Source: an uncultured Pontibacter sp.
GTDB lineage: Bacteria; Bacteroidota; Bacteroidia; Cytophagales; Hymenobacteraceae
Reading direction: 5' to 3'
Length of the DNA: 64,000 bases
NCBI RefSeq assembly: GCF_947499215.1
Contig: NZ_CANMNI010000004.1
Location: 103,531 to 167,530, forward strand
A model generated the notes under the pieces. That model did no database searches. It saw only the letters and a list, made by a program, of their open reading frames with translations, and was not told where the DNA came from. Shown piece by piece: positions 36,344 through 45,421 of the stretch. The position numbers were made by a program, and so were the translations under genes. How positions within the stretch are numbered: position 1 is the stretch's first letter; each line of letters begins with the position of its first letter.

Positions 36344-37705
36344 ATGAATCAATATATCGCTGACAACAAAGACCGTTTTATAAATGAGCTGATGGATATG
36401 CTCCGCATTCCGTCGGTGAGTGCCGACCCTAAATTCAAGCAGGATGTGATGCGCACCGCTGATTTCGTGGCCCAGAAGCTACGCGATGCCGGAGCCGATA
36501 ACGTGGAACTATGCGAGACTGCCGGCTACCCAATCGTGTATGGCGAAAAGGTTATGGATCCGGCTTTGCCTACGGTGCTAGTGTATGGTCACTACGACGT
36601 GCAACCCGCCGACCCGTACGAACTGTGGCACTCGCCTCCGTTTGAGCCGGTCATAAAAGACGGCAAGATTTATGCCCGCGGTGCCTGCGACGACAAAGGC
36701 CAGATGTACATGCACGTGAAGGCTTTTGAGGTGATGATGCAGAACAACGCGCTGCCTTGCAACGTGAAGTTCATGATCGAGGGTGAAGAAGAAGTAGGTT
36801 CTGCAAACCTCGCCACTTTCGTGAAGAACAACAAAGAGAAATTAGAAGCGGACGTGATTCTGATCTCAGACACAGGTATGTTGGGTAATGATACACCGTC
36901 TATTACCACCGGCCTGCGAGGCATGAGCTATGTGGAAGTAGAGGTAACCGGCCCGAACCGTGACCTGCACTCTGGTCTTTACGGCGGTGCTGTGGCCAAC
37001 CCGATCAATATCTTGTGCCAGATGATCGCGTCGATGCACGACGAGAACAACCACATCACCATACCCGGTTTTTACGACAATGTGCAGGAACTGAGCCAAG
37101 AGGAGCGTGCCGAGATGGCTCGTGCCCCTTTTGATCTGGAGAAGTATAAGAAGGCCCTTGACCTGTCAGACGTACACGGTGAGGAAGGCTATTCTACGAT
37201 GGAGCGCAACTCCATCCGCCCGACGCTGGATGTGAACGGCATTTGGGGAGGATATATTGGAGAAGGTGCTAAAACGGTTATTGCCTCCAAGGCTTTTGCC
37301 AAGATCTCGATGCGACTGGTACCTAACCAAACGTCAGAAGAGATTACAGAGAAATTTAAGAAGCACTTTGAAAGTATCGCCCCGAAGAGCGTGAAAGTAG
37401 AGGTGCGACCACACCATGGTGGCGAGCCAGTTGTAACGCCTACTGATTCGGTTGCCTATCAAGCGGCGGCAAGAGCCTATGAAGATACATTCGGTGTAAA
37501 GCCAGTGCCGGTTCGCAGCGGCGGTTCTATTCCGATTGTGCCTATGTTTAAATCAGAACTTGGACTGGACTCTGTGCTGATGGGCTTTGGTTTGGATACA
37601 GACGCGATCCACTCACCAAACGAACACTTTGGCGTGTTCAACTTCCTAAAAGGTATAGAGACTATTCCGCTGTTCTACCGCTACTATGCGGAAATGAGTA
37701 AATAG
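36344..37705 (+). CDS. M20-family dipeptidase / metallopeptidase
   Basis: A 453-residue zinc peptidase of the M20 CPG2/carnosinase type. Metal ligands and catalytic residues are in 'VLVYGHYDVQPADPYELW' (His, Asp), 'RGACDDKGQMYMH', 'FMIEGEEEVGSANL' (Glu-Glu), 'LISDTGML' and 'DAIHSPNEHFGV' (last His). The lid/dimerisation insert includes 'DLHSGLYGGAVANP'. There is no signal peptide, so it is cytoplasmic and probably salvages dipeptides. Confidence 0.92.
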   Translation: MNQYIADNKDRFINELMDMLRIPSVSADPKFKQDVMRTADFVAQKLRDAGADNVELCETAGYPIVYGEKVMDPALPTVLVYGHYDVQPADPYELWHSPPFEPVIKDGKIYARGACDDKGQMYMHVKAFEVMMQNNALPCNVKFMIEGEEEVGSANLATFVKNNKEKLEADVILISDTGMLGNDTPSITTGLRGMSYVEVEVTGPNRDLHSGLYGGAVANPINILCQMIASMHDENNHITIPGFYDNVQELSQEERAEMARAPFDLEKYKKALDLSDVHGEEGYSTMERNSIRPTLDVNGIWGGYIGEGAKTVIASKAFAKISMRLVPNQTSEEITEKFKKHFESIAPKSVKVEVRPHHGGEPVVTPTDSVAYQAAARAYEDTFGVKPVPVRSGGSIPIVPMFKSELGLDSVLMGFGLDTDAIHSPNEHFGVFNFLKGIETIPLFYRYYAEMSK

Positions 37706-37720
37706 ACTTATACTGATAGA

Positions 37721-37758
37721 AGAGAGCCCCATTGCTTTTGGTAGTGGGGCTCTCTCTT
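37721..37758. terminator. Terminator between M20 peptidase and barrel gene
   Basis: An 11-bp stem (37721-37731 with 37745-37755) followed by TTT. The genes converge here. Two copies of the iterated word GGTATAG follow at once (37761-37775). Confidence 0.8.
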
Positions 37759-37776
37759 TAAAGGTATAGGTATAGC

Positions 37777-38436
37777 TTACCAGTTACCCGGTCTTCGCGC
37801 AGGTATAAGATAGCCGATTGCAAGCTGCCAGACGAGGTTGCGCTGGGTCAGATCGTTTTTAGGGAAAGGGCGCAAGCTACCGGTGTTGCGCACGTTCAGA
37901 AAGAAACCGCTCTCCAGCATCAAACCGCCACCAACGGCATAACCCACATCAAAGCTGTTAAAATCGTCTCGGCTGAAATCCGCTCGGCTAAAAATTGCGG
38001 GAGGATCAATAGCAGGGTCGGTGCTAACGATATTTACTTCATTACCCACGTTGAGTAAATAACTCATGTAAGGACCTGCTTCAACAAACAGTGCCGCTTT
38101 CTGCAACTTAATCATCAAGGGCAATTCAACATAGTCGAGGCGAAGGTCACCGGTTAAGGCAGTTTCTGGAGCTGTGTTGCGGGTGTAGGCATCATACACA
38201 AAACCCTTGCGGCTGTAGTGCAGTTCAGGCTGCACAGCTAACCTTGAGGCGAACTCATAAGAGAACACGAAGGCGCCGTGTATACCTGCCAAGTGATTGA
38301 TTTGATCGGAGGGTGCGTCCTTGCCCACAGCAGTCGAGAAGCCACCGCCAGCTTTTACGCCATAACGATAATACTGCGCCTCTGCCGAAAGCATGCCGAA
38401 AAGCATTAGGCTTGCAAAAAGGATAATCTTCTTCAT
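37777..38436 (-). CDS. PorT-family outer-membrane beta-barrel protein 1
   Basis: A 219-residue protein. I chose the ATG at 38436, which gives a clean signal peptide ('MKKIILFASLMLFGMLSAEA'), over the upstream in-frame start at 38538. The barrel starts 'YGVKAGGGFSTAVG', with 'AVQPELHYSRKGF', 'YVELPLMIKLQKAALFVEAGPY' and 'FNSFDVGYAVGGGLML'. These match the two neighbours at 38583 and 39583. The role is unknown; the family is common in Bacteroidota outer membranes. Confidence 0.85.
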   Translation of the reverse strand: MKKIILFASLMLFGMLSAEAQYYRYGVKAGGGFSTAVGKDAPSDQINHLAGIHGAFVFSYEFASRLAVQPELHYSRKGFVYDAYTRNTAPETALTGDLRLDYVELPLMIKLQKAALFVEAGPYMSYLLNVGNEVNIVSTDPAIDPPAIFSRADFSRDDFNSFDVGYAVGGGLMLESGFFLNVRNTGSLRPFPKNDLTQRNLVWQLAIGYLIPARRPGNW

Positions 38437-38530
38437 AGTTTCAATTCTAGTAATGTCGGATAGAGCTTTGCTAGATTGTACTCTTCGGAAACCAAAATAG
38501 TTAGCAACAAGATAATGGACTAGGTACAAA

Positions 38531-38563
38531 AAAGCCACCGAGTGTATAATACCCGGCGGCTTT
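38531..38563 (-). terminator. Terminator for the second barrel gene
   Basis: A ten-position stem (38531-38540 with 38554-38563, one mismatch) followed on the minus strand by a T run. Confidence 0.7.
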
Positions 38564-38582
38564 CAAATATTTTGGTAGGTTA

Positions 38583-39257
38583 CTATCTGCCTGTTGGCAA
38601 GGCAAGACCCACCGTCACCATAAAGGTAGAGTGGCGTGCATTGGTCAGGTCACCTTCAAAATTAACGTCCTCTTTCACAAAGTCGCTGAAGGCACCGTTG
38701 TAGCGCACACCGAAGCTGATGGCGTTGTTAGCAGATGTGAAACCGATACCGGCTACATAACCTACCTCAAACTCTTCCAAGCCTGATTTGCTTTTTTCGT
38801 CTATATTAGAAGATATCTGGTTTCCGCTTCCATCATAGGTTCTAGTTTCATTTTTAACACTTAGAAGGTATGAAGCCTGCGGACCAGCCTCAAAGTAAAG
38901 AGGTCCGGCTTTGATTCTGGCCATTACGGGTAGGTCTAAATAATTATAATGGACTTTACCTTCTCTGCGTCTCACTTGGCCAAGGAGAGGCAAAGTGAAT
39001 TCAGAATCTTCATGCTTAAAGCCCTTCACAGAGTAAAGCAACTCCGGCTGGATAGAAAAGAAATTGTCGACAATGCCGAAGTTTGCCATGACACCAGCAT
39101 GGAACCCAACCTTATTCTCGAAACGGTCCTCGTCTCTTAGATCACCTGAAAGGTTGGAGATGTTGGCGCCGCCTCTAATGCCAAAGCTGGCATTTTGAGC
39201 CTGAGCGGCAAATGCAGTAGATGCTGCAAACACGAACATTAATAGTAGCTTTTTCAT
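38583..39257 (-). CDS. PorT-family outer-membrane beta-barrel protein 2
   Basis: A 224-residue protein starting 'MKKLLLMFVFAASTAFAAQA' (signal peptide; the start at 39257 was chosen for this reason). 'FGIRGGANISNLSGD', 'FFSIQPELLYSVKGF', 'NYLDLPVMARIKAGPLYFEAGPQASYLL' and 'EEFEVGYVAGIGF' are nearly the same phrases as in the third copy. It probably arose by tandem duplication. An outer-membrane location is clear; the ligand is unknown. Confidence 0.87.
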   Translation of the reverse strand: MKKLLLMFVFAASTAFAAQAQNASFGIRGGANISNLSGDLRDEDRFENKVGFHAGVMANFGIVDNFFSIQPELLYSVKGFKHEDSEFTLPLLGQVRRREGKVHYNYLDLPVMARIKAGPLYFEAGPQASYLLSVKNETRTYDGSGNQISSNIDEKSKSGLEEFEVGYVAGIGFTSANNAISFGVRYNGAFSDFVKEDVNFEGDLTNARHSTFMVTVGLALPTGR

Positions 39258-39523
39258 AATTCGTAATTGGTTAATTTGGTATGATCTGAGCAATATACGT
39301 GCAAAACAATATTTTTATTGAGCGTTCTGGAGGGGTATTTTTTGGGGTTTACCTTTATGTGTGTGATTATCAGAATAATAAAATTTTATAAATTGTATCA
39401 TTTATTTTCAGAAAGAAGTTTTCTGCAGTAACTCGACACAGCGTTGACATACTAATACTACCATCTCTGGCAAAGTAAGTTTTGGCGTTTGTCTAGAAGA
39501 TATGGCGATTGCTCTAAATAAAT
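39258..39523. other. Non-coding gap upstream of barrel 2
   Basis: This is AT-rich sequence with no consensus promoter box, repeat or coding frame that I can support. Confidence 0.3.
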
Positions 39524-39550
39524 AAAGCCCCGGACGGGCCGGGGCTTTTT
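39524..39550. terminator. Terminator after barrel 3
   Basis: A ten-bp GC-rich stem (39524-39533 with 39539-39548), five-base loop, with A/T runs on both sides. Confidence 0.88.
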
Positions 39551-39582
39551 AAGATAGTTTTATTCTGTACTAATGGAATCGG

Positions 39583-40170
39583 CTACTGTCTGCCGCCGAA
39601 CAAATAGCCCAGCGTCAGCATAAATACGTCATTACGATAATTTCCTATGTTTGTGTTGTCATAGAGCTTAGAAATATCGCCATTGTAACGCACACCAACG
39701 CTTAAGCCAAGCGGAGTAGCCTGTAAACCTACACCTGCGGCATAACCGAGGCTGGTTCGCTTATAATCGTCTAGGTCATCAGTAATGGTAGTGTTATTCA
39801 CATCCACTTCGCCACCAATTCTGAACGACACCTGCGGGCCGGCTTCAAAATACAGTGGACCTGCATTCACGCGACCTAGCACTGGTACATCCAGATAATT
39901 GATTTTCCACTTAACGTCATCACTTTTGGTTTCAGCACCTTTCATCGAGTAAAGAATCTCTGGCTGTATCGAGAAGAAGTTGTCTACTGATAGTGGGAAG
40001 TTGGCTGTTAAACCACCATGTCCGCCCCAGATACGGTCAAGGTTGTCGGCATCGGAGCCTCCGAAACCAGCATAGTTTACACCAGCCCTAATACCAATGC
40101 GCGGACCTTGCGCATGTGCCGCGACCACTGTGGTCATGGCTAAAAAGAGTAATAAAATGGTCTTCTTCAT
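39583..40170 (-). CDS. PorT-family outer-membrane beta-barrel protein 3
   Basis: A 195-residue protein with signal peptide 'MKKTILLLFLAMTTVVAAHA'. 'IGIRAGVNYAGFGGSDADN', 'NFFSIQPEILYSMKGAE', 'NYLDVPVLGRVNAGPLYFEAGPQVSF' and 'TSLGYAAGVGLQ' align by eye with barrel 2 over the whole length. The C-terminal strand 'DVFMLTLGYLFGGRQ' is the assembly signal. It is the most compact of the three. Confidence 0.88.
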   Translation of the reverse strand: MKKTILLLFLAMTTVVAAHAQGPRIGIRAGVNYAGFGGSDADNLDRIWGGHGGLTANFPLSVDNFFSIQPEILYSMKGAETKSDDVKWKINYLDVPVLGRVNAGPLYFEAGPQVSFRIGGEVDVNNTTITDDLDDYKRTSLGYAAGVGLQATPLGLSVGVRYNGDISKLYDNTNIGNYRNDVFMLTLGYLFGGRQ

Positions 40171-40341
40171 AGTCGTAAATGGTTAGTTAGATTATAATAA
40201 AATCTGTCAGGGCCTTTCTCCAGTGTTCTTCGTTCCTGACGTCCCATATTACGCAGCCCTCCAAGAAAAGTCTTAAAAAGTTTGATATTTTGAGTGGATG
40301 ACAGTGCAATTAAATAGGCAGATTAAAACGGTGTTAAAATG

Positions 40342-40376
40342 AAAAGATCAACAACCAAGGAGGATGTTGATCTTTT
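40342..40376. terminator. Terminator after comM
   Basis: A 12-bp stem (40342-40353 with 40365-40376) flanked by A and T runs. It lies downstream of comM on the minus strand. Confidence 0.85.
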
Positions 40377-40415
40377 TAATTTGCTTATTATTAAATAGTT
40401 GCGTTTGTAGGTGTT

Positions 40416-41954
40416 TTAGCCGGCCCAACCCTCTCGGTCAAGGCTTCGGTACTGAATAGCTTCGGCTAAATGTTCAATTTTAATTTCGGGGCTATCAGCC
40501 AGATCGGCTATTGTTCTGCTCACTTTCAGGATGCGATCATAGGCGCGGGCAGACAGACCGAGGCGCTCCATCGCAGTCTTAAGCAGGGTGCGTCCGGAGT
40601 CAGAAATTTGGCAGATCTCTTTCACCATCTGCGAAGGCATCATGGCGTTCGAATGAATCTGTTCAAAATCCTTGAATCGGTCTCGCTGCACTTCGCGCGC
40701 AGTCACCACACGTTCCCGGATCGTTTCGCTGTCTTCGGACTTGCGGGTTGCCGTCATCTCATCAAAAGTCACGGGCGTTACTTCCACGTGCAGGTCGATG
40801 CGGTCGAGCAAAGGGCCGCTCACCTTGTTGAGGTAGCGCTGTACCAAGCCGGGAGCGCACACGCATTCTTTTTCGGGGTGATTGTAGTAGCCGCACGGAC
40901 AGGGATTCATGCTGGCGATGAGCATAAAGTTTGCCGGGAAGTCTAAGGTGGTTTTGGCTCTGGAGATGGTCACGCGGCGTTCTTCCAGCGGCTGGCGCAT
41001 TACTTCCAGAGCTGTTCGCTTAAACTCAGGCAGTTCGTCCAGAAACAGCACGCCATTGTGGGCAAGGGAGATCTCGCCCGGCTGCGGTATGCCGCCACCG
41101 CCCACTAGTGCCACATCCGATATAGTATGGTGAGGCGAACGGTATGGTCTGGTAGAAAGGAGTGAAGATACTTCGCCAAGCTTGCCGGCCACCGAGTGTA
41201 TCTTGGTTGTTTCGAGCGCTTCGTGCATCGAGAGCGGCGGTAGGATAGAGGGCAGTCGCTTGGCCAGCATGGTTTTGCCTGCACCCGGAGGGCCGATCAT
41301 AATCACATTATGGCCACCCGCAGCTGCGATTTCCAGTGCCCGCTTAATATTCTCCTGTCCCTGCACATCCGAAAAGTCGGCGGCATACTGATTGGCAGAG
41401 CTTTGAAATACATCGCGGGTATCTACTTTAACTGGCTGAATCTCGAGTTCCCCATTCAGAAAATCGATCGCTTCTTTAATGTTTTCTACCCCAATCACAT
41501 CAATTTGATTGACAATGGCCGCCTCGTTCGCATTGCGCGCCGGAAGTATAATGCCTTTAAAACCTTCTTTGCGAGCTTGAATGGCAATCGGCAACACGCC
41601 TTTGATAGGGCGCAGCGAACCATCGAGGGAAAGCTCACCCATAATCATGTACTGCGAGAGCTTATCTGGTTTCATTTGTCCGCCTGCGGCCAGCATACCC
41701 ATGGCAATGGTGAGGTCGTAAGCAGCGCCTTCTTTGCGGATATCGGCAGGGGCCATGTTGATGATGGTTTTTTGCCGCTTCAGTTTGTAGCCATACTGGC
41801 CTAATGCCGCTTCTATCCGCTGTTCGCCTTCCTTAATGGCATTGTCGGGGAGACCTACTAAAAAGTACTTGGCGCCAGCGCTCACACTCACTTCCACGGT
41901 CACGGTATAGGCATTTACGCCCTGCACGGCGCTGCCAAACGTTTTGATAAGCAT
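40416..41954 (-). CDS. comM: YifB/ComM-family AAA+ ATPase (Mg chelatase-like)
   Basis: A 512-residue hexameric helicase. The N-terminal ChlI/Lon-like domain spans ~1-175. The AAA+ core has Walker A 'MIGPPGAGKTMLAKRLP', Walker B 'VLFLDELPEF' and 'RQPLEERRVTISRAK'. A Cys-rich insert 'CPCGYYNHPEKECVC' and the C-terminal Mg-chelatase helical domain complete it. In Haemophilus and Vibrio, ComM promotes branch migration during natural transformation. It is also present in species not known to be competent. Confidence 0.95.
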   Translation of the reverse strand: MLIKTFGSAVQGVNAYTVTVEVSVSAGAKYFLVGLPDNAIKEGEQRIEAALGQYGYKLKRQKTIINMAPADIRKEGAAYDLTIAMGMLAAGGQMKPDKLSQYMIMGELSLDGSLRPIKGVLPIAIQARKEGFKGIILPARNANEAAIVNQIDVIGVENIKEAIDFLNGELEIQPVKVDTRDVFQSSANQYAADFSDVQGQENIKRALEIAAAGGHNVIMIGPPGAGKTMLAKRLPSILPPLSMHEALETTKIHSVAGKLGEVSSLLSTRPYRSPHHTISDVALVGGGGIPQPGEISLAHNGVLFLDELPEFKRTALEVMRQPLEERRVTISRAKTTLDFPANFMLIASMNPCPCGYYNHPEKECVCAPGLVQRYLNKVSGPLLDRIDLHVEVTPVTFDEMTATRKSEDSETIRERVVTAREVQRDRFKDFEQIHSNAMMPSQMVKEICQISDSGRTLLKTAMERLGLSARAYDRILKVSRTIADLADSPEIKIEHLAEAIQYRSLDREGWAG

Positions 41955-42062
41955 AGGGTTAGATGTTGATCAATATAGTGCAATCTTGGTAAAATTAGAA
42001 TCGCAACATTGGCTATAGGCAATTGATTCCGAATAAGTGCAATAAAAGTACAAAACGATTGA

Positions 42063-42100
42063 CAGTTATCAGTAAACAGTTATCAGTCAACAGTTATTAG
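42063..42100. repeat. 14-bp tandem repeat, 2.7 copies
   Basis: Units CAGTTATCAGTAAA, CAGTTATCAGTCAA and a partial CAGTTATTAG follow head to tail. They lie in the 314-nt gap between comM and gmhA, which otherwise holds no gene or consensus promoter. Confidence 0.85.
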
Positions 42101-42268
42101 AGGCAAGGTATGTTTTGAATAGGAAGAGATAGAAGTGAGGGCTGTGTGCTATTATCGGATAGCCAAAACTTCGCAAAGGTGTCGAGGCAGGAGAATTATA
42201 GGCACACTGATTCGTTTAAGGTAAATTATACCTTAGATGTGCATCAGATATACCGTATGCCTGTTTTA

Positions 42269-42844
42269 TTAAGCGCAGATGCGCTTTTCGATAAGGAGGA
42301 TGAGGATGTGGATGACTTTGATGTGGATCTCCTGCACGCGATCGGCGTAGCCTTGGTGCGGCACACGTACTTCTACATCGCAAAGTGGGGCAAGCTCGCC
42401 GCCGTCTTTACCGGTGAGGCCTACCACGGTCATGCCTTTGGCTTTAGCCGCTTCTGCCGATTTCAGCACATTGGCAGAGTTGCCGCTTGTGCTGATGGCC
42501 AACAACACGTCGCCTTGGTTGCCCAGCGCTTCGATGTAGCGGGAAAATACATAATCGTACCCGTAGTCGTTGCCAACGCAACTCATGTGGCTCACGTCAG
42601 AAATAGAGATGGCAGGTATGGCCTGTCGGTTGTTGCGGTAGCGACCAGTCAGTTCTTCGGCAAAGTGCATGGCGTCACACATAGAACCCCCGTTGCCACA
42701 CGACAGAATTTTGCCACCCGCAGCCACAGCATCGGCCATGGCATTGGCCGCTTTTTCAATAGCCGCAATATTGTTAGGGTCAGCAATAAAGTTGTGAAGC
42801 GTTTGCTGTGCTTCCTGCAGCTCTTGGAGTACGATTTGGATCAT
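42269..42844 (-). CDS. gmhA: Phosphoheptose isomerase (SIS domain)
   Basis: A 191-residue enzyme converting sedoheptulose-7-phosphate to heptose-7-phosphate for LPS inner core and surface glycan. It shows '[23 protein letters not shown]' split over the phosphate loop, '[17 protein letters not shown]', and C-terminal '[16 protein letters not shown]' (zinc/active-site His). Typical length. The upstream gene is 8 nt away on the same strand. Later heptose genes are not adjacent. Confidence 0.93.
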   Translation of the reverse strand: MIQIVLQELQEAQQTLHNFIADPNNIAAIEKAANAMADAVAAGGKILSCGNGGSMCDAMHFAEELTGRYRNNRQAIPAISISDVSHMSCVGNDYGYDYVFSRYIEALGNQGDVLLAISTSGNSANVLKSAEAAKAKGMTVVGLTGKDGGELAPLCDVEVRVPHQGYADRVQEIHIKVIHILILLIEKRICA

Positions 42845-42852
42845 GTAAGTAT

Positions 42853-43200
42853 TTAGTTGCTCGCAACAGCCATTTCCATTCTCTCCATGCGGGATTCACG
42901 GTAGCTGTTACTTCTGAAAGCCTGTTTGCGCTCATATAGGTCGGCTTTGAGCTCATTTATTTTTACCTGAGCCATGTGCCGATCGTATTTCAGCGAAGTG
43001 ATGTATAATTTTCCGATCAACAGCTTCACTAACATCAAGCCAGCACCCACGGCGCCAAGCGTTTTGTACAAAGTGAGGGTCTGTTCTTCGGTGCTGATCT
43101 CGAATATGGCGTTTTGATCTAGCAGGTTTGTCAGCAAAAGTGCTATAAACAATGCGTAGCAAAATACGACCACATCAGAGAGCGTTTTAAGTCCTTTCAT
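42853..43200 (-). CDS. Small two-helix membrane protein with coiled coil
   Basis: A 115-residue protein. Two hydrophobic helices (residues ~8-25 and ~47-66) are followed by a charged helical tail ('[21 protein letters not shown]'), likely a coiled coil. I do not recognise the family. It is 8 nt upstream of gmhA, so the two are probably one operon. A role in envelope biogenesis is only a guess from that pairing. Confidence 0.6.
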   Translation of the reverse strand: MKGLKTLSDVVVFCYALFIALLLTNLLDQNAIFEISTEEQTLTLYKTLGAVGAGLMLVKLLIGKLYITSLKYDRHMAQVKINELKADLYERKQAFRSNSYRESRMERMEMAVASN

Positions 43201-43329
43201 GCTTTAAGGTTGGATTTGGGTGCAACAATGTATCGGGCTAAACTATAAAAAAAATATGAATATCCCGAACCCCTGTCTCCAAAATTTAATTTAAAGCAAT
43301 GGTTTGTAATAATAAACAGCAATAAACCC

Positions 43330-45168
43330 TTATGACACCAATTGCATCTGGGTGAGTTTAGCGTACAATCCGCCATTTTGGAGCAAGTCTTCATGTGTGC
43401 CACGCTCCACTATCTCGCCTTGTTGTAAAACTACAATCTCGTCGGCATGCTGTATAGTACTCAGTCGGTGTGCAATGACGATGGAGGTTCTGTTCTTCAT
43501 CAGGTTTGTCAGCGCTTCCTGCACCAGTTTTTCTGACTCTGTATCCAGCGCCGAGGTGGCCTCATCAAGTATAAGTATCGGCGGATTCTGAAGGATGGCA
43601 CGTGCAATGCTCAGTCGCTGGCGCTGGCCACCTGACAGGCGGCCGCCCCGGTCACCGATCATGGTCTGGTAGCCCTCCTGTGTCTTTACAATAAACTCAT
43701 GCGCATTGGCGATCTTGGCCGCAGCTATCACTTCCTCTTCTGTCGCGTCGGTTTTGTTGAAGGCGATGTTATTGAAAATGGTATCGTTGAAAAGAATAGA
43801 CTCCTGTGTTACCACGCCTATCTTATCGCGCACCGATTCTGAGGTATAGTCCCGGATGTCGTGGCCATCGATGAGGATGCTACCAGAGGTTGGGTCGTAG
43901 AAGCGCGGAATCAGGTCAGCCAGTGTAGACTTGCCACCACCTGATGGGCCCACTAGTGCAACAGTTTTTCCTTTCTGTATGTTGAGGTCGATGTTTTGCA
44001 GCACAGTATGGTCGCCGTAACCGAAATTCACATCCCTAAATTCGATCTCATGCTGAAACGCAGGCAGTATCTTCGCATTTGGCTTGTCTGTTACCTGTGG
44101 CTTGGTATCGATCACTTTCAGAATACGGTCGCCGGATACCAGCCCCCGCTGTATGTTGCTGAAAGCGGCCGACATAGCCTTGGCTGGCACGAGCACCTGT
44201 GAGAAGAGAATAATATAGGTGATAAACTCTGCCGCACTAAGCTCGGACTCTTGGTTCAGCACCATCGTACCACCAAAGTACAGCAGAAGAGCCACTACGG
44301 TCACACCCATAAACTCTGAGAAAGGAGAGGCCAAATCGCGCTTGTTGGCGATGGAGCGCTGCAGGTGGGCGTAGCGGTCGTTCTGGTGGTTAAACTTATC
44401 CATGATATATGGCTCCGCATTAAAGGCCTTGATGACCCGTATGCCACTCAACGTCTCGTCGATGATGGTCAGGATAAAGCTTAGTGATTCCTGCCCTTGC
44501 TGCGCGGCCCGCTTCAGGCGCTTGGCTATACCTGCAATGAGTATTCCCGAGAGCGGGAGGAGTATCAGAGTGAAAAGCGTCAGCTTTACGGACATGGTGA
44601 ATAGCACCGCGAAGAAAGCGATGATGGAGATCGGTTCACGTATAACCACCGTCATGGTGTTCACTACGGAGTTCTCCACTTCCTGAATATCCACTGTCAT
44701 TCGAGTCATCAGGTCGCCTTTACGCTCGTTGCTAAAATAGCCAAGGTGCAGCTGCGTTACGCGCTCATAGGTAGCGTGTCGGATTTTCTTTACTACATGT
44801 GCCCGCAGTGCCCCGACAACCCGGAAAGCCAAGTATTTGAAAAGATTGGCTAAGAACACAGAGATGACCACGATGATGCAGACGAAAAGCAAGGCGCCTT
44901 GTCTGCCTTGCTCCAGTATCACCTGACCGAAATGGTAGTTGAAGAAGTCTTTGAGGTAATCGATGGATATCTTGAACTCCGGCTTCACGGTTGCCATAGC
45001 AGCAGCGTCATCGGCGCCCACTGTACCAAAAAGCACGTTAAGCAGAGGAATAAGGAGCGTAAAGTTGAGCAGGCCGAAAATAATGCCCAGCACGGTATAG
45101 ATAGTATAAAGCGGTACAAAGCGACTATAGGGCTTTGCAAACTGCAGTATCCGGAGATAAGTCTTCAT
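43330..45168 (-). CDS. ABC exporter, MsbA-like (fused permease-ATPase)
   Basis: A 612-residue half-transporter. Six membrane helices occupy residues ~15-330. The nucleotide-binding domain has Walker A 'ALVGPSGGGKSTLADL', signature 'GGRLSGGQRQRLSIARAIL', Walker B 'PPILILDEATSALDTE' and the H-loop 'IVIAHRLSTIQHAD'. It forms a homodimer. Bacteroidota proteins of this layout are usually called lipid A flippase MsbA; the substrate cannot be proved from sequence. It sits near gmhA and a Wzi-like protein, fitting an envelope role. Confidence 0.9.
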   Translation of the reverse strand: MKTYLRILQFAKPYSRFVPLYTIYTVLGIIFGLLNFTLLIPLLNVLFGTVGADDAAAMATVKPEFKISIDYLKDFFNYHFGQVILEQGRQGALLFVCIIVVISVFLANLFKYLAFRVVGALRAHVVKKIRHATYERVTQLHLGYFSNERKGDLMTRMTVDIQEVENSVVNTMTVVIREPISIIAFFAVLFTMSVKLTLFTLILLPLSGILIAGIAKRLKRAAQQGQESLSFILTIIDETLSGIRVIKAFNAEPYIMDKFNHQNDRYAHLQRSIANKRDLASPFSEFMGVTVVALLLYFGGTMVLNQESELSAAEFITYIILFSQVLVPAKAMSAAFSNIQRGLVSGDRILKVIDTKPQVTDKPNAKILPAFQHEIEFRDVNFGYGDHTVLQNIDLNIQKGKTVALVGPSGGGKSTLADLIPRFYDPTSGSILIDGHDIRDYTSESVRDKIGVVTQESILFNDTIFNNIAFNKTDATEEEVIAAAKIANAHEFIVKTQEGYQTMIGDRGGRLSGGQRQRLSIARAILQNPPILILDEATSALDTESEKLVQEALTNLMKNRTSIVIAHRLSTIQHADEIVVLQQGEIVERGTHEDLLQNGGLYAKLTQMQLVS

Positions 45169-45367
45169 GTTGGTGAGGGGCAGCCAACCTTTGACAGGTA
45201 TAGGCGGCCTCCGCTGGCTTTTCGTTTAAGGCGATCGGCTTGGCGGAAGTTTTTAATTATTAGGTAATTACTAAGATTTTAGGTTTGCTATACCCACTGT
45301 AAGCCAAACCGCTGCAAAGATAGCTAAAATAGAACAGGTATGTATAGCGAGCTTTTAAAACGGAAGC

Positions 45368-45395
45368 GGGGAGCCTTTATTTCTAAAGACTCCCC
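45368..45395 (-). terminator. Hairpin after the Wzi-like gene
   Basis: A 12-position stem (45368-45379 with 45384-45395, one mismatch) with loop TTTC. It lies downstream of the gene ending at 45422 but lacks a T tail. Confidence 0.55.
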
Positions 45396-45421
45396 ACTCA
45401 AGGTACAGCTATACCTGCCTG

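Noticed and set aside
37777..40170. Possible repeat array or CRISPR-like region
   Set aside because: The repetition comes from three paralogous barrel genes. There are no short regularly spaced direct repeats here or elsewhere in the window.
41310..41804. 164-residue plus-strand frame inside comM
   Set aside because: It is antisense to the AAA+ ATPase gene and has no independent support.
42146..42856. 236-residue plus-strand frame opposite gmhA
   Set aside because: It is the antisense of gmhA, with no recognisable motif and a His/Val-rich composition typical of shadow frames.
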